Source: Sphingomonas sp. 32-62-10
GTDB lineage: Bacteria > Pseudomonadota > Alphaproteobacteria > Sphingomonadales > Sphingomonadaceae
Length of the DNA stretch: 64,000 nucleotides
Direction of reading: 5' to 3'
Assembly (NCBI GenBank): GCA_002280555.1
Contig: NCEE01000011.1
Coordinates: 83,043-147,042, forward strand
Shown: positions 1-8,862 of the stretch, in pieces
Position numbering within the stretch: position 1 is the first letter of the stretch
How the letters are laid out: each line of letters begins with the position of its first letter
The notes under the pieces: model-generated
Seen by the model: the letters and a program-made list of their open reading frames with translations, nothing else
What the model was told of the DNA's origin: nothing
Databases searched by the model: none
Program-made: the position numbers and the translations under genes

Positions 1-1
1 A

Positions 2-1342
2 CAGACTCAGCTGTCGCAATCGAGCTTGAGCACAAATGGCAATGGCGGCGGCAACCAGCGCAACTCTCAGCCGCCGCAACAGGCCCAACCCGTCCAGCAG
101 GGCGGCAGCGGCAATCAGCAACCCGCCGCGATTTCGGATGGTGGCCGCACCGCTGCTGTCGTCACACGCTTTGCTGGTGCCAATGCGATCGTCATTGCAG
201 CGCCGCCCGAAGTGCAGCGGCAACTTGCCGAGGTCGTGCGGCAGCTCGACACGCGGCGCGAACAGGTGCTTGTCGAGGCGATCGTCGCTGAAGTTTCGGA
301 TGCCACTGCCAACCGGCTCGGCGTGCAGCTGCTGCTCGGCAGCTTGGGCGGCAGCAATATTCCGTTCGGCACCACCACTTTTTCAAACACCGCTCCCAAT
401 TTGTTGACGGTGGCAGGTGCGATCGGCGCGCGACGCCTGAACACCACGACCACTACCGTGAACGGCACGACAACCGTGACGAGCACGAATAGTGGCATCA
501 GCGATTCGCTCGCACAGTCAGCGATCGGATCGATCCTGGGGTCGTCGGGCGGGTTTGGCGGATTTGCCGCCAATCTGGGGCGAGACGGGATTTTCGGCGC
601 GATCATCAACGCGGTGAAATCAGACACGACGTCCAACCTGTTGCAATCGCCGCATGTTGTGGTGCTGGATAATACGCCGGCACGCATCCTGGTCGGTCAG
701 GAAATCCCGATCACCACGGGCCAGGCACTCAGCCAGAATTTCGACAATGCCTTCCGCACGGTGCAACGCGAAAATGTCGGCATCGAGCTTGAAGTGCGCC
801 CGCAGGTCAACAGCAGTGGCGCGATCAAACTGTTCCTGCGCCAGCAGGTCAGCTCGATTGCCGGGCCGGTATCGCAGGATAATAGCGACCTCATCCTCAA
901 TAAGCGCGAGATTGAAACAACGCTGACGGTCGATGACGGCCAGATTGCTGTCATCGGCGGTTTGCTCGACGATAATGAACGGCGCACGATCGAGAAGGTG
1001 CCGTTGCTGGGAGATATCCCCGGCCTCGGGGCGCTGTTCCGGTCAAAGGCGAAAAGCCGGACCAAGACGAACCTGATCGTCTTCATTCGCCCGACGATAC
1101 TGCGCACGCCAGAGGACAGCCGCAAGGTCGCCGAACAGCGTTATGGCTATCTGCGCATGCAGCAGGGCTTGCAGGATCCCACGCGCGAGCCAACGATCGA
1201 TCAGCTCGTTCGGGATTATCTGGGTGCCGAACCTCCGCTGCCGCCTGCACCCGGGCCAGGCAGCATTGAGGATCCGCGCATCGGCGTGCCCATCATGCGC
1301 CAATCAAGCACGGCCGTCCGGCTTGACGGAGCACCGAAATGA
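2..1342 (+). CDS. gspD: GspD secretin of type II secretion, 3' part
   Basis: Outer-membrane secretin pore of the type II secretion system. The reading frame is open to the left edge, so the N0-N2 domains and signal peptide lie outside the window. What remains starts in a Gly/Asn/Gln-rich linker, then the end of an N3-type domain (VLVEAIVAEVSD), then the secretin core: SNLLQSPHVVVLDN, ILVGQEIPI, the VGIELEVRPQV strand and the family signature VPLLGDIPGLGALFR followed by TNLIVFIRPTIL. A Pro-rich tail of about 60 residues follows. Its stop overlaps the gspE start in an ATGA. The family assignment is secure. Confidence 0.95.
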   Translation, partial: QTQLSQSSLSTNGNGGGNQRNSQPPQQAQPVQQGGSGNQQPAAISDGGRTAAVVTRFAGANAIVIAAPPEVQRQLAEVVRQLDTRREQVLVEAIVAEVSDATANRLGVQLLLGSLGGSNIPFGTTTFSNTAPNLLTVAGAIGARRLNTTTTTVNGTTTVTSTNSGISDSLAQSAIGSILGSSGGFGGFAANLGRDGIFGAIINAVKSDTTSNLLQSPHVVVLDNTPARILVGQEIPITTGQALSQNFDNAFRTVQRENVGIELEVRPQVNSSGAIKLFLRQQVSSIAGPVSQDNSDLILNKREIETTLTVDDGQIAVIGGLLDDNERRTIEKVPLLGDIPGLGALFRSKAKSRTKTNLIVFIRPTILRTPEDSRKVAEQRYGYLRMQQGLQDPTREPTIDQLVRDYLGAEPPLPPAPGPGSIEDPRIGVPIMRQSSTAVRLDGAPK

Positions 1343-2895
1343 ACCCCAAAAGTCTGAATTCCGACGAGATCGTCGGTGATCCGATCATCGCCCTGCCCGA
1401 GGCGATGCCATTGCCGGAGGCAATCGTCGGCATCCCCTATGCCTTCGCCCGGAAGTTTGGCGTCGTGCTCGATTCGGTCGAACCCGGGCATTTCTCGGTG
1501 GCGATGCGCGAGGGGAGCGACCCCAAGGTTTTGCTCGAGCTGCGTCGGCATCTGGCGCGGCCTTTCGATGTTACCTTCACCAAGAGCGAGGATTTCGACC
1601 GGCTGCTGTCCGATCGCTACGCGATGGACGGCCAAGCCGCTGCTGCCGCCGCAGGGTCGCTCGGCCTCGGTGACGAACTGGACATGCTGGCCGGGAACCT
1701 GCCGACCGCCGAGGATCTGCTCGATACAGCCGATGATGCGCCCGCGATTCGGCTGATCAACGGCATCATTGCCGATGCGGCGCGCAATGGCGTGTCCGAC
1801 ATTCATATTGAGCCTTACGAAACCGGGCTTGTGGTCCGCATGCGGATCGACGGGGTGCTCCGCGAAACATTGCGGATGCCGCCGCACGTCGCCCCGGTGG
1901 TTGTCAGCCGCGTCAAGGTGATGGCACGGCTCGACATTGCCGAACGTCGCGTGCCGCAGGACGGCCGCATGGGCCTGTCGCTGGGCGGCAAACTGCTCGA
2001 TGTCCGCGTCTCGACGTTGCCAAGCCGCGCGGGCGAGCGCGTGGTGCTGCGTATCCTCGACAAGGATAATGCCGGGATTGATCTCGACGTGCTCGGCATG
2101 GCGCCCGCCATCAACACGCTGCTGCGCGGGGCGATCAGCGAGCCGAACGGCATCGTGCTTGTCACCGGACCGACCGGTTCGGGCAAGACGACGACGCTCT
2201 ATGCCGCACTGCGCCTGCTTAACGATGGCAGCAGCAACATTCTGACGGTCGAAGACCCGATCGAATATGCGATGGACGGGGTGGGGCAGACGCAGGTCAA
2301 TCCCAAGGTCGGGCTTACCTTTGCGGCAGGTTTGCGCGCCATTCTGCGCCAGGATCCCGATGTTGTAATGGTCGGCGAAATCCGTGATCGAGAAACTGCC
2401 GAAATCGCCGTGCAAGCCTCGCTCACCGGGCATCTGGTGCTGTCGACCGTCCACACCAACGACGCTGTCGGCGCGATCACACGGATGCGCGACATGAAGA
2501 TCGAGCCGTTCCTGCTCGCCTCCACCTTGCGGGCCGTGATCGCGCAGCGCCTCGTGCGGCGGCTGTGCCCCAGCTGCCGCAAGCCCGTGCAGGCGCAAGG
2601 TTCGGTCTCCTCGCTGCTGGGCTTTGATCCCGGCGCAATCGTCTATGAAGCGGTTGGCTGTGATGAGTGTTCGGGCAGCGGCTTCAAGGGCCGGATCGGC
2701 GTGTTCGAGGCGATCCGCATCGACGAAACGATCCGCCGCCTGATCAATGACGGCGGCGACGAATCGATCATTGCGCGCCATGCCTTTCTCCACGCCCCCA
2801 ATCTGGGCGCAGCCGCGCGCCAGCTCGTCCGCGACGGGTTGACAACACCGGAGGAGGCAGTCCGCGTCTCCCGTAGCGAAATGGTCGATGCCTGA
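1339..2895 (+). CDS. gspE: GspE cytoplasmic ATPase of type II secretion
   Basis: AAA-type secretion ATPase that powers pseudopilus assembly at the inner-membrane platform. At 518 residues it has the usual family length. An N-terminal GspE/PilB domain precedes the ATPase core. The Walker A motif GPTGSGKTT has its lysine at about residue 283, the Asp box includes SDIHIEPYE, Walker B is the DPDVVMVGEIRDRETAE region, and the His box is TGHLVLSTVHTNDA. The zinc-binding tetracysteine module (CPSC then CDEC) near residues 413-440 is present. ATG start overlaps gspD by 4 nt. Confidence 0.97.
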   Translation: MNPKSLNSDEIVGDPIIALPEAMPLPEAIVGIPYAFARKFGVVLDSVEPGHFSVAMREGSDPKVLLELRRHLARPFDVTFTKSEDFDRLLSDRYAMDGQAAAAAAGSLGLGDELDMLAGNLPTAEDLLDTADDAPAIRLINGIIADAARNGVSDIHIEPYETGLVVRMRIDGVLRETLRMPPHVAPVVVSRVKVMARLDIAERRVPQDGRMGLSLGGKLLDVRVSTLPSRAGERVVLRILDKDNAGIDLDVLGMAPAINTLLRGAISEPNGIVLVTGPTGSGKTTTLYAALRLLNDGSSNILTVEDPIEYAMDGVGQTQVNPKVGLTFAAGLRAILRQDPDVVMVGEIRDRETAEIAVQASLTGHLVLSTVHTNDAVGAITRMRDMKIEPFLLASTLRAVIAQRLVRRLCPSCRKPVQAQGSVSSLLGFDPGAIVYEAVGCDECSGSGFKGRIGVFEAIRIDETIRRLINDGGDESIIARHAFLHAPNLGAAARQLVRDGLTTPEEAVRVSRSEMVDA

Positions 2896-4114
2896 TTTCG
2901 ATTATCTCGTTATCGACACGGCGGGCCGTGAAAAACGGGGCGCGATCGTCGCCGAATCGATCGATCATGCGCGCGAGGCACTCGATGCGCGCAAGCTTTA
3001 TGTCGTGCGGATCGGCCCGGGTTCGGCGGCAACAAAGGCCCCAAAGGCCAAGCCGCTGCTCCAGCAGCTGCGCGGGCGGCGCATGTCGGGCAAGCACCTT
3101 ACCTTGTTTACCCGCCAGCTCGCGACGCTGAACCGCGTCAGCCCGCTTGAGGAATCGTTGCGAACGATCGTCCGCCAGACTGAGCAGCAACAGGTCCGCG
3201 ACATTGTCAGTGCGGTGCACATGGGCGTCGTCGAGGGGCGGCGGTTAGCCGAATCGATGGCGCGTGAACCGAAAAGCTTTCCAGCGCTCTACTGCGCGAT
3301 GGTGGCGGCCGGCGAGAATTCGGGTTCGTTGCCAACGATCCTCGATCGGCTGGCGATTCTGCTGGAAAGGCAGGCGGAAATCCGCGGCAAGATGATCACG
3401 ACAATGGCCTATCCCGCCGTGCTAGCGGTGATGGCAATCGCCATTGTTACCGCGCTGATGGTGTTCGTGGTGCCGCAGATCGTCGAACAATTTGACACTG
3501 TCGGCCAGCAATTGCCGCTACTGACCCGGATCGTGATCTGGATTTCGGCTTTCCTCGTCAATTGGTGGTGGGCGCTGATCCTGGGCGCGGTGCTGCTGAC
3601 CGGCGGGTTTATCCAGGCGTTGCGCGAGCCCTCGATCCGGTTAGCGTTTGACGGTTGGCTGCTGCGGGTGCCGGTGATCGGACGACTTCTGCGCGATCTC
3701 CACGCCGCACGGATGGCGCGAACGCTCTCCACCATGATCGCAAGCCGATTGCCGCTGCTCGACGGGCTCGCACTGACGGCGGGCACGATTTACAATCGGC
3801 GGTTGCGCCAGGCATCGGACGAGATCGTCGACTCGATCCGCAGCGGTGGCAGCCTGTCCGCCGCGATGCGCCGTGCTGGCGTTTTTCCACCCTTGCTGAC
3901 CTATCTGGCGGCGAGCGGCGAGGCGGCAGGGCGGCTCGATGAGATGCTCGAGCGCGCGGCGGATTATCTCGAACGCGAGTTCGATCGCTTTACCGCGACT
4001 GCCTTGTCGTTGATGGAACCGCTGATCATCGTGGTAATGGGCGGCATCGTCGCGACCATCGTGCTGTCGATTCTGCTGCCGATCCTGCAACTCAACACTC
4101 TTGCCGGCCAATGA
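2888..4114 (+). CDS. gspF: GspF inner-membrane platform protein
   Basis: Polytopic inner-membrane platform protein of the T2SS, thought to couple the GspE ATPase to pseudopilin insertion. It has two T2SSF repeats. The first holds the FTRQLATL and VAAGENSG motifs, the second MARTLSTMIASRLPLLDGL and AASGEAAGRLDEML. Hydrophobic segments lie near residues 172-195, 218-243 and 375-400. The length of 408 residues is typical. The ATG start overlaps the end of gspE by 8 nt, which fits translational coupling. Confidence 0.96.
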   Translation: MPDFDYLVIDTAGREKRGAIVAESIDHAREALDARKLYVVRIGPGSAATKAPKAKPLLQQLRGRRMSGKHLTLFTRQLATLNRVSPLEESLRTIVRQTEQQQVRDIVSAVHMGVVEGRRLAESMAREPKSFPALYCAMVAAGENSGSLPTILDRLAILLERQAEIRGKMITTMAYPAVLAVMAIAIVTALMVFVVPQIVEQFDTVGQQLPLLTRIVIWISAFLVNWWWALILGAVLLTGGFIQALREPSIRLAFDGWLLRVPVIGRLLRDLHAARMARTLSTMIASRLPLLDGLALTAGTIYNRRLRQASDEIVDSIRSGGSLSAAMRRAGVFPPLLTYLAASGEAAGRLDEMLERAADYLEREFDRFTATALSLMEPLIIVVMGGIVATIVLSILLPILQLNTLAGQ

Positions 4115-4569
4115 GGAACATCATGCGCAAGAACATTCGGAAAGAATCGCGTCGGGGTGAAAGCGGCTTTACGCTCGTTGAGTTGATGGTCGTGATCGTC
4201 ATCCTCGGGCTGCTCGCCACAATCGTTGCGCTGAACGTGCTGCCAAGCGGCGATCGCGCGCGCGTCGAAAAGGCGAAGGCCGATATCGCCATCATCGAGG
4301 ACGGGCTGGAGCTCTACAAGCTGCAGAACATTAGCTACCCCAGTACGTCGGACGGTCTGAACGCCCTGGTGAGCGCACCGGCATCGCTCACCGATCCGTC
4401 GCGCTATCAGGCGGGTGGATATATCAAGAAGCTGCCCAAGGACCCCTGGGGCCGCGAGTATCTTTATGCCTCGCCCGGCACCCACGGCGCGATCGATATC
4501 TGGACGCTGGGTGCCGATGGCAAGGAAGGCGGCGAGGGCATCGACGCCGATATCGGCAACTGGCAGTGA
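4111..4569 (+). CDS. gspG: GspG major pseudopilin
   Basis: Major pseudopilin of the T2SS pseudopilus. A short basic leader ends at SGFTLVELMVVIVILGLLA, the prepilin peptidase site (G^F, Glu at +5) followed by the N-terminal hydrophobic helix. The C-terminal part has the GspG signature: YPSTSDGLNAL, YIKKLPKDPWGREY and the calcium-site region GADGKEGGEG. The ATG at 4111 overlaps the gspF stop; a second in-frame ATG lies at 4123. No prepilin peptidase gene is in the window, so processing depends on a gene elsewhere. Confidence 0.97.
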   Translation: MRNIMRKNIRKESRRGESGFTLVELMVVIVILGLLATIVALNVLPSGDRARVEKAKADIAIIEDGLELYKLQNISYPSTSDGLNALVSAPASLTDPSRYQAGGYIKKLPKDPWGREYLYASPGTHGAIDIWTLGADGKEGGEGIDADIGNWQ

Positions 4570-4570
4570 T

Positions 4571-5065
4571 GTGATCACCCGCGCCCGCGCCTTTTTTCGG
4601 GCGTGGCCGCTTTCGCGTCAACGCGAGGGCGGTTTCACGCTGATCGAACTGATGATCGTGGTGACGATCATCGGGCTTGCCTCCGCTGCTGTCGTGCTGG
4701 CGATTCCCGATCCGCGCGGTCGCCTGATTGACGATGCCGAGCGCTTTGCAGCGCGCGCACGCGCGGCCCACGATACCGCGATTATCGAAGGTCGTTCGGT
4801 GAGCATCTGGGTGTCACGCGAAGGCTATGGGTTTGACCGCCGGTCTGCAGGCACGTGGCAACCGATCAGCGAAAAGCCGCTGCGCGTCGCACGCTGGGCC
4901 AGCGATATTCGCCCGGTCATCCTGAGCACCGAAGGCCGCGATCGGGTGATCTTCGATTCGACCGGACTCGCCAATGCGCCGTTCGATGTTCAGTTGCGCC
5001 GCGGCGGTGAGGCCAGCGCTACCGTACGGATCGGGGCCGATGGCGCGATTTCGATCGATGGCTGA
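4571..5065 (+). CDS. gspH: GspH minor pseudopilin
   Basis: Minor pseudopilin of the T2SS tip. The GTG at 4571 was chosen because it lies one base after the gspG stop and gives a normal leader of about 21 residues before GGFTLIELMIVVTIIGLA, the class III cleavage site and helix. Reading further upstream in the same frame would run inside gspG. The product is about 164 residues, a usual GspH length. Overlap of 8 nt with gspI. Confidence 0.9.
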   Translation: MITRARAFFRAWPLSRQREGGFTLIELMIVVTIIGLASAAVVLAIPDPRGRLIDDAERFAARARAAHDTAIIEGRSVSIWVSREGYGFDRRSAGTWQPISEKPLRVARWASDIRPVILSTEGRDRVIFDSTGLANAPFDVQLRRGGEASATVRIGADGAISIDG

Positions 5066-5483
5066 GCGTGGGCGTTCTCCGGGCGACTCCGGCTTTTCGT
5101 TGATCGAAATGATGGTCGCGCTGGCGGTGTTCAGCCTGGCGGCGATGGCGCTGATCCGACTGGAGGGGGCCATCATCCGCAGCGCCTCGACGCTCGACCG
5201 GACAATGATGGCGCAGATTGTGGCGCGCAATGTGGCGGTTGAAACGCTCACCGATCCGCAGCCGCCAGTCACGGGCGAATCGCGCGGCGTCGAAGAAAAT
5301 GGCGGCCGCAGCTGGAGCTGGCGCCGCCTGACGACCCCATTGGGGGATCAGGGCGCAGTCCGCGTTGACGTCAGCGTCAGTGACATGGACGGAACGGCGT
5401 TGGGCAAGCTGACAATCGTGCGGCCACCCAATCGGCCGACGGTGGTCCGCACAGCACCTTTGCCGGGTGGACAGCAGCCATGA
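5058..5483 (+). CDS. gspI: GspI minor pseudopilin
   Basis: Minor pseudopilin that nucleates the T2SS tip complex with GspJ and GspK. The start at ATG 5058 overlaps the gspH stop and gives the leader MAERGRSPGDSG before FSLIEMMVALAVFSLAAMA. An upstream in-frame ATG at 4974 would create a long non-hydrophobic leader inside gspH and is unlikely. The product is about 141 residues with the T2SSI C-terminal domain (RNVAVE, then WSWRR). Confidence 0.92.
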   Translation: MAERGRSPGDSGFSLIEMMVALAVFSLAAMALIRLEGAIIRSASTLDRTMMAQIVARNVAVETLTDPQPPVTGESRGVEENGGRSWSWRRLTTPLGDQGAVRVDVSVSDMDGTALGKLTIVRPPNRPTVVRTAPLPGGQQP

Positions 5484-6286
5484 ACAACCTCGGCAACGTG
5501 TACGGGTTCAAATCTGCCGGCTCAACTTCTGCCATTATTGGCTTCCCACCCCCGTTCGGGCTGAGCGAAGTCGAAGCCCTTGCGCAGCGCTTGCCCTTCG
5601 ACTTCGCTCAGGGCGAACGGACCGAGCTTAGAAGTACCGCTGTTCTGTCATCTAACAGGCCCGCCGAGCGCGGCTTTACGCTAGTCGAAATGATGATCGC
5701 GCTGCTGATCTTCGGCCTGCTGGCGTCGGCGGGGGTCGCCCTGCTGACGTTCAGTGTTCGTGCGCAATCAGCCACGGCGAATCGGCTCGATGACATTGCG
5801 GCATTCGGGCGCCTGTCATCGTCGCTATCGGCGGATCTGGCCCAAGCATCCGATCGGCCGGTTCGCGACGAGGATGGCAGGCCGACTCCGGCGTTTGTCG
5901 GTGCCAGCGGATCAGTCGGTACGCCAATGCTGCAACTCGTCCGCAATGGCTGGACCAATCTGGATGATGCGCCGCGTTCGGGCCAGCAAAAGGTAGAATA
6001 TAGGCTGACCGGCGAAAATCTTGAGCGGATTGCCTATCCGATGGTGGATGGCGCCAGCCCGCTGACCCCGGCGGTGTTGCTCAAATCGGTGCGTGCGGTC
6101 GAATTACGCTACCGCGTTGCCGGCGCCTGGACCGACCGGTGGGTCGACACGCCTGTAACGGCAATGCCCGATGCGATGGAAATGGCAGTCACCCGAACCG
6201 ATGGCACGCGCTTTCGTAGCGTGTATGTCGTTGGCACCGGCTACACGCGGCCAGTAGATGCTGGAGCCCCCGCCAATGGCTATTGA
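5480..6286 (+). CDS. gspJ: GspJ minor pseudopilin with unusually long leader
   Basis: Minor pseudopilin of the T2SS tip complex. The cleavage site and helix are ERGFTLVEMMIALLIFGLLAS, and the T2SSJ body follows with a YRL region and a closing WTDRW segment. The leader before the cleavage site is about 66 residues instead of the usual 5-20, because a 69-bp palindromic repeat (5552-5620) lies in frame within it. No ATG or GTG start lies between the repeat and the cleavage site; the ATG at 5480 overlaps the gspI stop as elsewhere in this operon. Whether PilD-type peptidase still processes so long a leader is open. Confidence 0.88.
   Translation: MNNLGNVYGFKSAGSTSAIIGFPPPFGLSEVEALAQRLPFDFAQGERTELRSTAVLSSNRPAERGFTLVEMMIALLIFGLLASAGVALLTFSVRAQSATANRLDDIAAFGRLSSSLSADLAQASDRPVRDEDGRPTPAFVGASGSVGTPMLQLVRNGWTNLDDAPRSGQQKVEYRLTGENLERIAYPMVDGASPLTPAVLLKSVRAVELRYRVAGAWTDRWVDTPVTAMPDAMEMAVTRTDGTRFRSVYVVGTGYTRPVDAGAPANGY
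5552..5620. repeat. REP-like palindromic element inside gspJ
   Basis: Two 28-base arms (5552-5579 and 5593-5620) form a long imperfect inverted repeat. The shared core is CTGAGCGAAGTCGAAG against its complement, and the outer ends are CCGTTCG and CGAACGG. The loop is about 13 bases. A second copy with the same ends lies at 57916-57984, so this is a dispersed family and not a gspJ-specific hairpin. It is translated in frame as part of the leader. Confidence 0.85.
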
Positions 6287-7274
6287 GCGGATGATTACGC
6301 CTGCGCGTGAGCGCGGTGCAGCCTTGCTGACTGTGCTGCTGCTGGTCGCGGTCATTGCGGTGCTGGCCGCGACCGCGCTTGAAAAGCTACGCCTGTCGAC
6401 CCGCCTGGCCTCCAACATGATCGCGATCGAACAAGCGCGCGGCTATGCGATGGCGGCCGAGACACTAGCGACGACACGGATCGATTCGCTCCTGTCGCGA
6501 AATCCTGCGCAAGTGACGCTGGCGGGGGGGTGGAGCGGTCGCCCGTTCCAGTTGCCCGTTCCCGGCGGTGTTGCAAGCGCAACGGTCGTCGATGGCGGCA
6601 ATTGCTTCAATCTCAACGGGCTGGCGGTGAATGGTGGCCCCGGCGTCCTGGTCGCGCGCCCGGCAGCGATCGTTCAGTTTACCCGGTTGATGACGTTGCT
6701 CGGCATCCCGGGCCAGACCGCATCAACCATTGCTGCATCCACGGCCGATTGGATCGACACCGATAGCAATCCACTGCCCAACGGGGCCGAAGATGAACGT
6801 TATGGCAACCGCCGCGTCAGTTATCGGACGGGCAACACGTTGATCTCCGATATCAGTGAGTTACGGGCTATTGCTGAGGTAACACCGCAGATTTACGCGA
6901 AGCTTCGGCCCTGGGTTTGCGCACAGCCACGCGCGGAGCCATCGCAAATCAACGTCAACACCCTGTTGCCCGAACAGGCAGCACTGTTTGCCATGCTGCT
7001 GCCCGACACGCTGACAATCGATCAAGCGCGCGCGCTGCTGCTTGAACGGCCGGCGCAAGGCTATACGAGCACCGATGCATTCTGGAAGCTGCCGGCGTTG
7101 CGGGGAATCATCGTTTTTCCAGAGGGGCAGGCGCAAACGGCCGTAACCACAAAGTGGTTCGCGTTGCGGATCGAGGTTGAGTTGGGGGGAAGCGAATTGA
7201 CCGAAAGCGCCTTGATCGACGCCAGTGTACAGCCCGCACGGCTCGTTTCGCGGGCCTGGGGCGACCCGGCATGA
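6276..7274 (+). CDS. gspK: GspK minor pseudopilin
   Basis: Large minor pseudopilin that caps the T2SS pseudopilus. The leader ends at RERGAALLTVLLLVAVIAVLAA; the position-5 Glu is absent, as is normal for GspK. The body is T2SSK-like, with the SAM-like helical region around INVNTLLPEQAALFA and DQARALL. The ATG at 6276 was chosen because GGAG lies 9 bases before it and it overlaps the gspJ stop; an in-frame ATG at 6258 is the alternative. About 332 residues. Confidence 0.93.
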   Translation: MAIERMITPARERGAALLTVLLLVAVIAVLAATALEKLRLSTRLASNMIAIEQARGYAMAAETLATTRIDSLLSRNPAQVTLAGGWSGRPFQLPVPGGVASATVVDGGNCFNLNGLAVNGGPGVLVARPAAIVQFTRLMTLLGIPGQTASTIAASTADWIDTDSNPLPNGAEDERYGNRRVSYRTGNTLISDISELRAIAEVTPQIYAKLRPWVCAQPRAEPSQINVNTLLPEQAALFAMLLPDTLTIDQARALLLERPAQGYTSTDAFWKLPALRGIIVFPEGQAQTAVTTKWFALRIEVELGGSELTESALIDASVQPARLVSRAWGDPA

Positions 7275-8386
7275 GCGGCGCGCGCGATGGTGGCGATGCG
7301 GCATTTGCCCATGTCGTGTTCCTGCCAGGCACGGCCGAGGACGGCTATCGCTGGCTCAGGATCGCTAATGGCGGCATCGCAGCGCGTGGTGAGGGCGTGC
7401 CGGAATCTTCTGATGGTGCAACCATCGCTGTAGCACCTGCCGAAGATGTGACACTTCACTGGGCGAGCCTGCCGGATCGCTCGCTCGCGCAATCGACCGC
7501 GGCCGCGCGCGTGCTGGTGGCAGAGGCCAGCGCCACCGCTCTCGACCATCTGCATGTCGCCGTTGGCCGCGAACCAATGATGGAGGACCGCCCGATCGGC
7601 GTCGTCTCCAGCGCGCGGATGCAAAACTGGCTGGTTGATCTGGCCCGTTACGGGGTTGATCCCGACGCCGTGATCCCCGCGCCCATGCTGTTGCCGCGGC
7701 CGGACGAGGGATTTCTGCTCGCTGATTTGGGGAGCGAAGGCGTCGTGCGCGGTCCGACAACGGGCTTCGCGCATGATTCGCAACTGACCCCGCTGATCAC
7801 TGGCGGCGTTGCGCCCGTCATGATGTCACGCGAGGACATCGAGGAAGCCATTGTTGCTGCGGTGGGCGCGCCAGCATTGGATCTGCGGCAGGGTATCTTC
7901 GCCAAGCGTCGACGCGCGACAATCGATTGGCCGCTGTTACGGCGGATGGGCTGGCTGGCGGTCGCGATTCTGACCGTCACCTTGTTGATCAGCCTGGTGC
8001 AGATCATGCAATATGGCTTTGCCGCTGACGCAATCGAGCGTCGGATCGACCTGCTGGCACGGCAGGGACTGACGCGCGGCGAAACGGTGAACGATGCCGC
8101 CCGGCAGCTCGATGCCCGATTGGTGCGGCTGCGCGGGCCTGGCCGGGGTTTCAGCGCTACGGCGGCGGCGATCTATGGCGCAATCCGCAACGTACCGGGC
8201 ACTGAAGTTCGCGCGTTGAGCTTCGACGCCAAGGGTGAGGCGCAAGTGACGATCGCGGCGCAGACGGAGGGGCAGGTGTATGACGTGATCAGGGAAATCA
8301 GTGCTCAGGGCTTCGCCGCCACGACGGGGACTTTCGAACAGGCTAACAATCGGCTGACCGGTCGCATCACGGTGGCCCCGAAATGA
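7271..8386 (+). CDS. gspL: GspL inner-membrane platform protein
   Basis: Bitopic T2SS protein that recruits GspE to the membrane. The cytoplasmic actin-like domain covers about residues 10-215, a single transmembrane helix (MGWLAVAILTVTLLISLVQI) follows near 227-246, and a periplasmic ferredoxin-like domain closes the protein. The length of 371 residues is normal. The start overlaps the gspK stop by 4 nt and the end overlaps gspM by 4 nt. Confidence 0.9.
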   Translation: MSGARDGGDAAFAHVVFLPGTAEDGYRWLRIANGGIAARGEGVPESSDGATIAVAPAEDVTLHWASLPDRSLAQSTAAARVLVAEASATALDHLHVAVGREPMMEDRPIGVVSSARMQNWLVDLARYGVDPDAVIPAPMLLPRPDEGFLLADLGSEGVVRGPTTGFAHDSQLTPLITGGVAPVMMSREDIEEAIVAAVGAPALDLRQGIFAKRRRATIDWPLLRRMGWLAVAILTVTLLISLVQIMQYGFAADAIERRIDLLARQGLTRGETVNDAARQLDARLVRLRGPGRGFSATAAAIYGAIRNVPGTEVRALSFDAKGEAQVTIAAQTEGQVYDVIREISAQGFAATTGTFEQANNRLTGRITVAPK

Positions 8387-8862
8387 TCGCCTCGATCCGC
8401 ATGTGGTTTACCGCGCTGTCCTTGCGCGAAAAACGCCTCGTCCTGACGGCAGCGGCGCTTGCTGCCTTGACACTGTTCTGGTTCGGGCTGGTGCGGCCAG
8501 TGAGCGACAGTCTGGCCGATGCCCGTATTCGCCATAGCAACGCCGTTCAGCGGCTTGCCGAGGTTGAGGCCCAACTAACGAGCGTGAAGCTGCTCCAGCG
8601 CACCCGCGCCGCGCCGATCGGCGCGCCTTTGGAAACCGTGGTGCGCGAACGTGCTGCCGAAGCTGGCTTTGCGATCGTCAGTGTCTCGCCACAACCCAAC
8701 AACGGCTTGCAAGTGTCGATCGCCGATGCGCGACCCGGGGCTTTCTTCGCCTGGGTTGCTGACCTTGAGGCCCGTGGAATCCTGGTCGAGAGCCTCACCA
8801 CCAGCGACAATGCTGATCAATCAGTCTCCGCCATGGTGGTGGTCCGGACGCAAGGTTTGTGA
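8383..8862 (+). CDS. gspM: GspM inner-membrane platform protein
   Basis: Small bitopic T2SS platform protein that pairs with GspL. A short cytoplasmic N-terminus with LSLREKRLV precedes a helix (AAALAALTLFWFGLV, residues about 23-37) and a periplasmic domain of about 115 residues with a probable coiled start. Sequence conservation in this family is low, so the call leans on position between gspL and gspN, length (159) and topology. Confidence 0.88.
   Translation: MIASIRMWFTALSLREKRLVLTAAALAALTLFWFGLVRPVSDSLADARIRHSNAVQRLAEVEAQLTSVKLLQRTRAAPIGAPLETVVRERAAEAGFAIVSVSPQPNNGLQVSIADARPGAFFAWVADLEARGILVESLTTSDNADQSVSAMVVVRTQGL

Noticed and set aside
1216..2793. Long open frame on the minus strand
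   Set aside because: It lies opposite gspE, has low-complexity His/Arg/Asp-rich composition and no recognisable motif; a shadow of GC-rich coding sequence.
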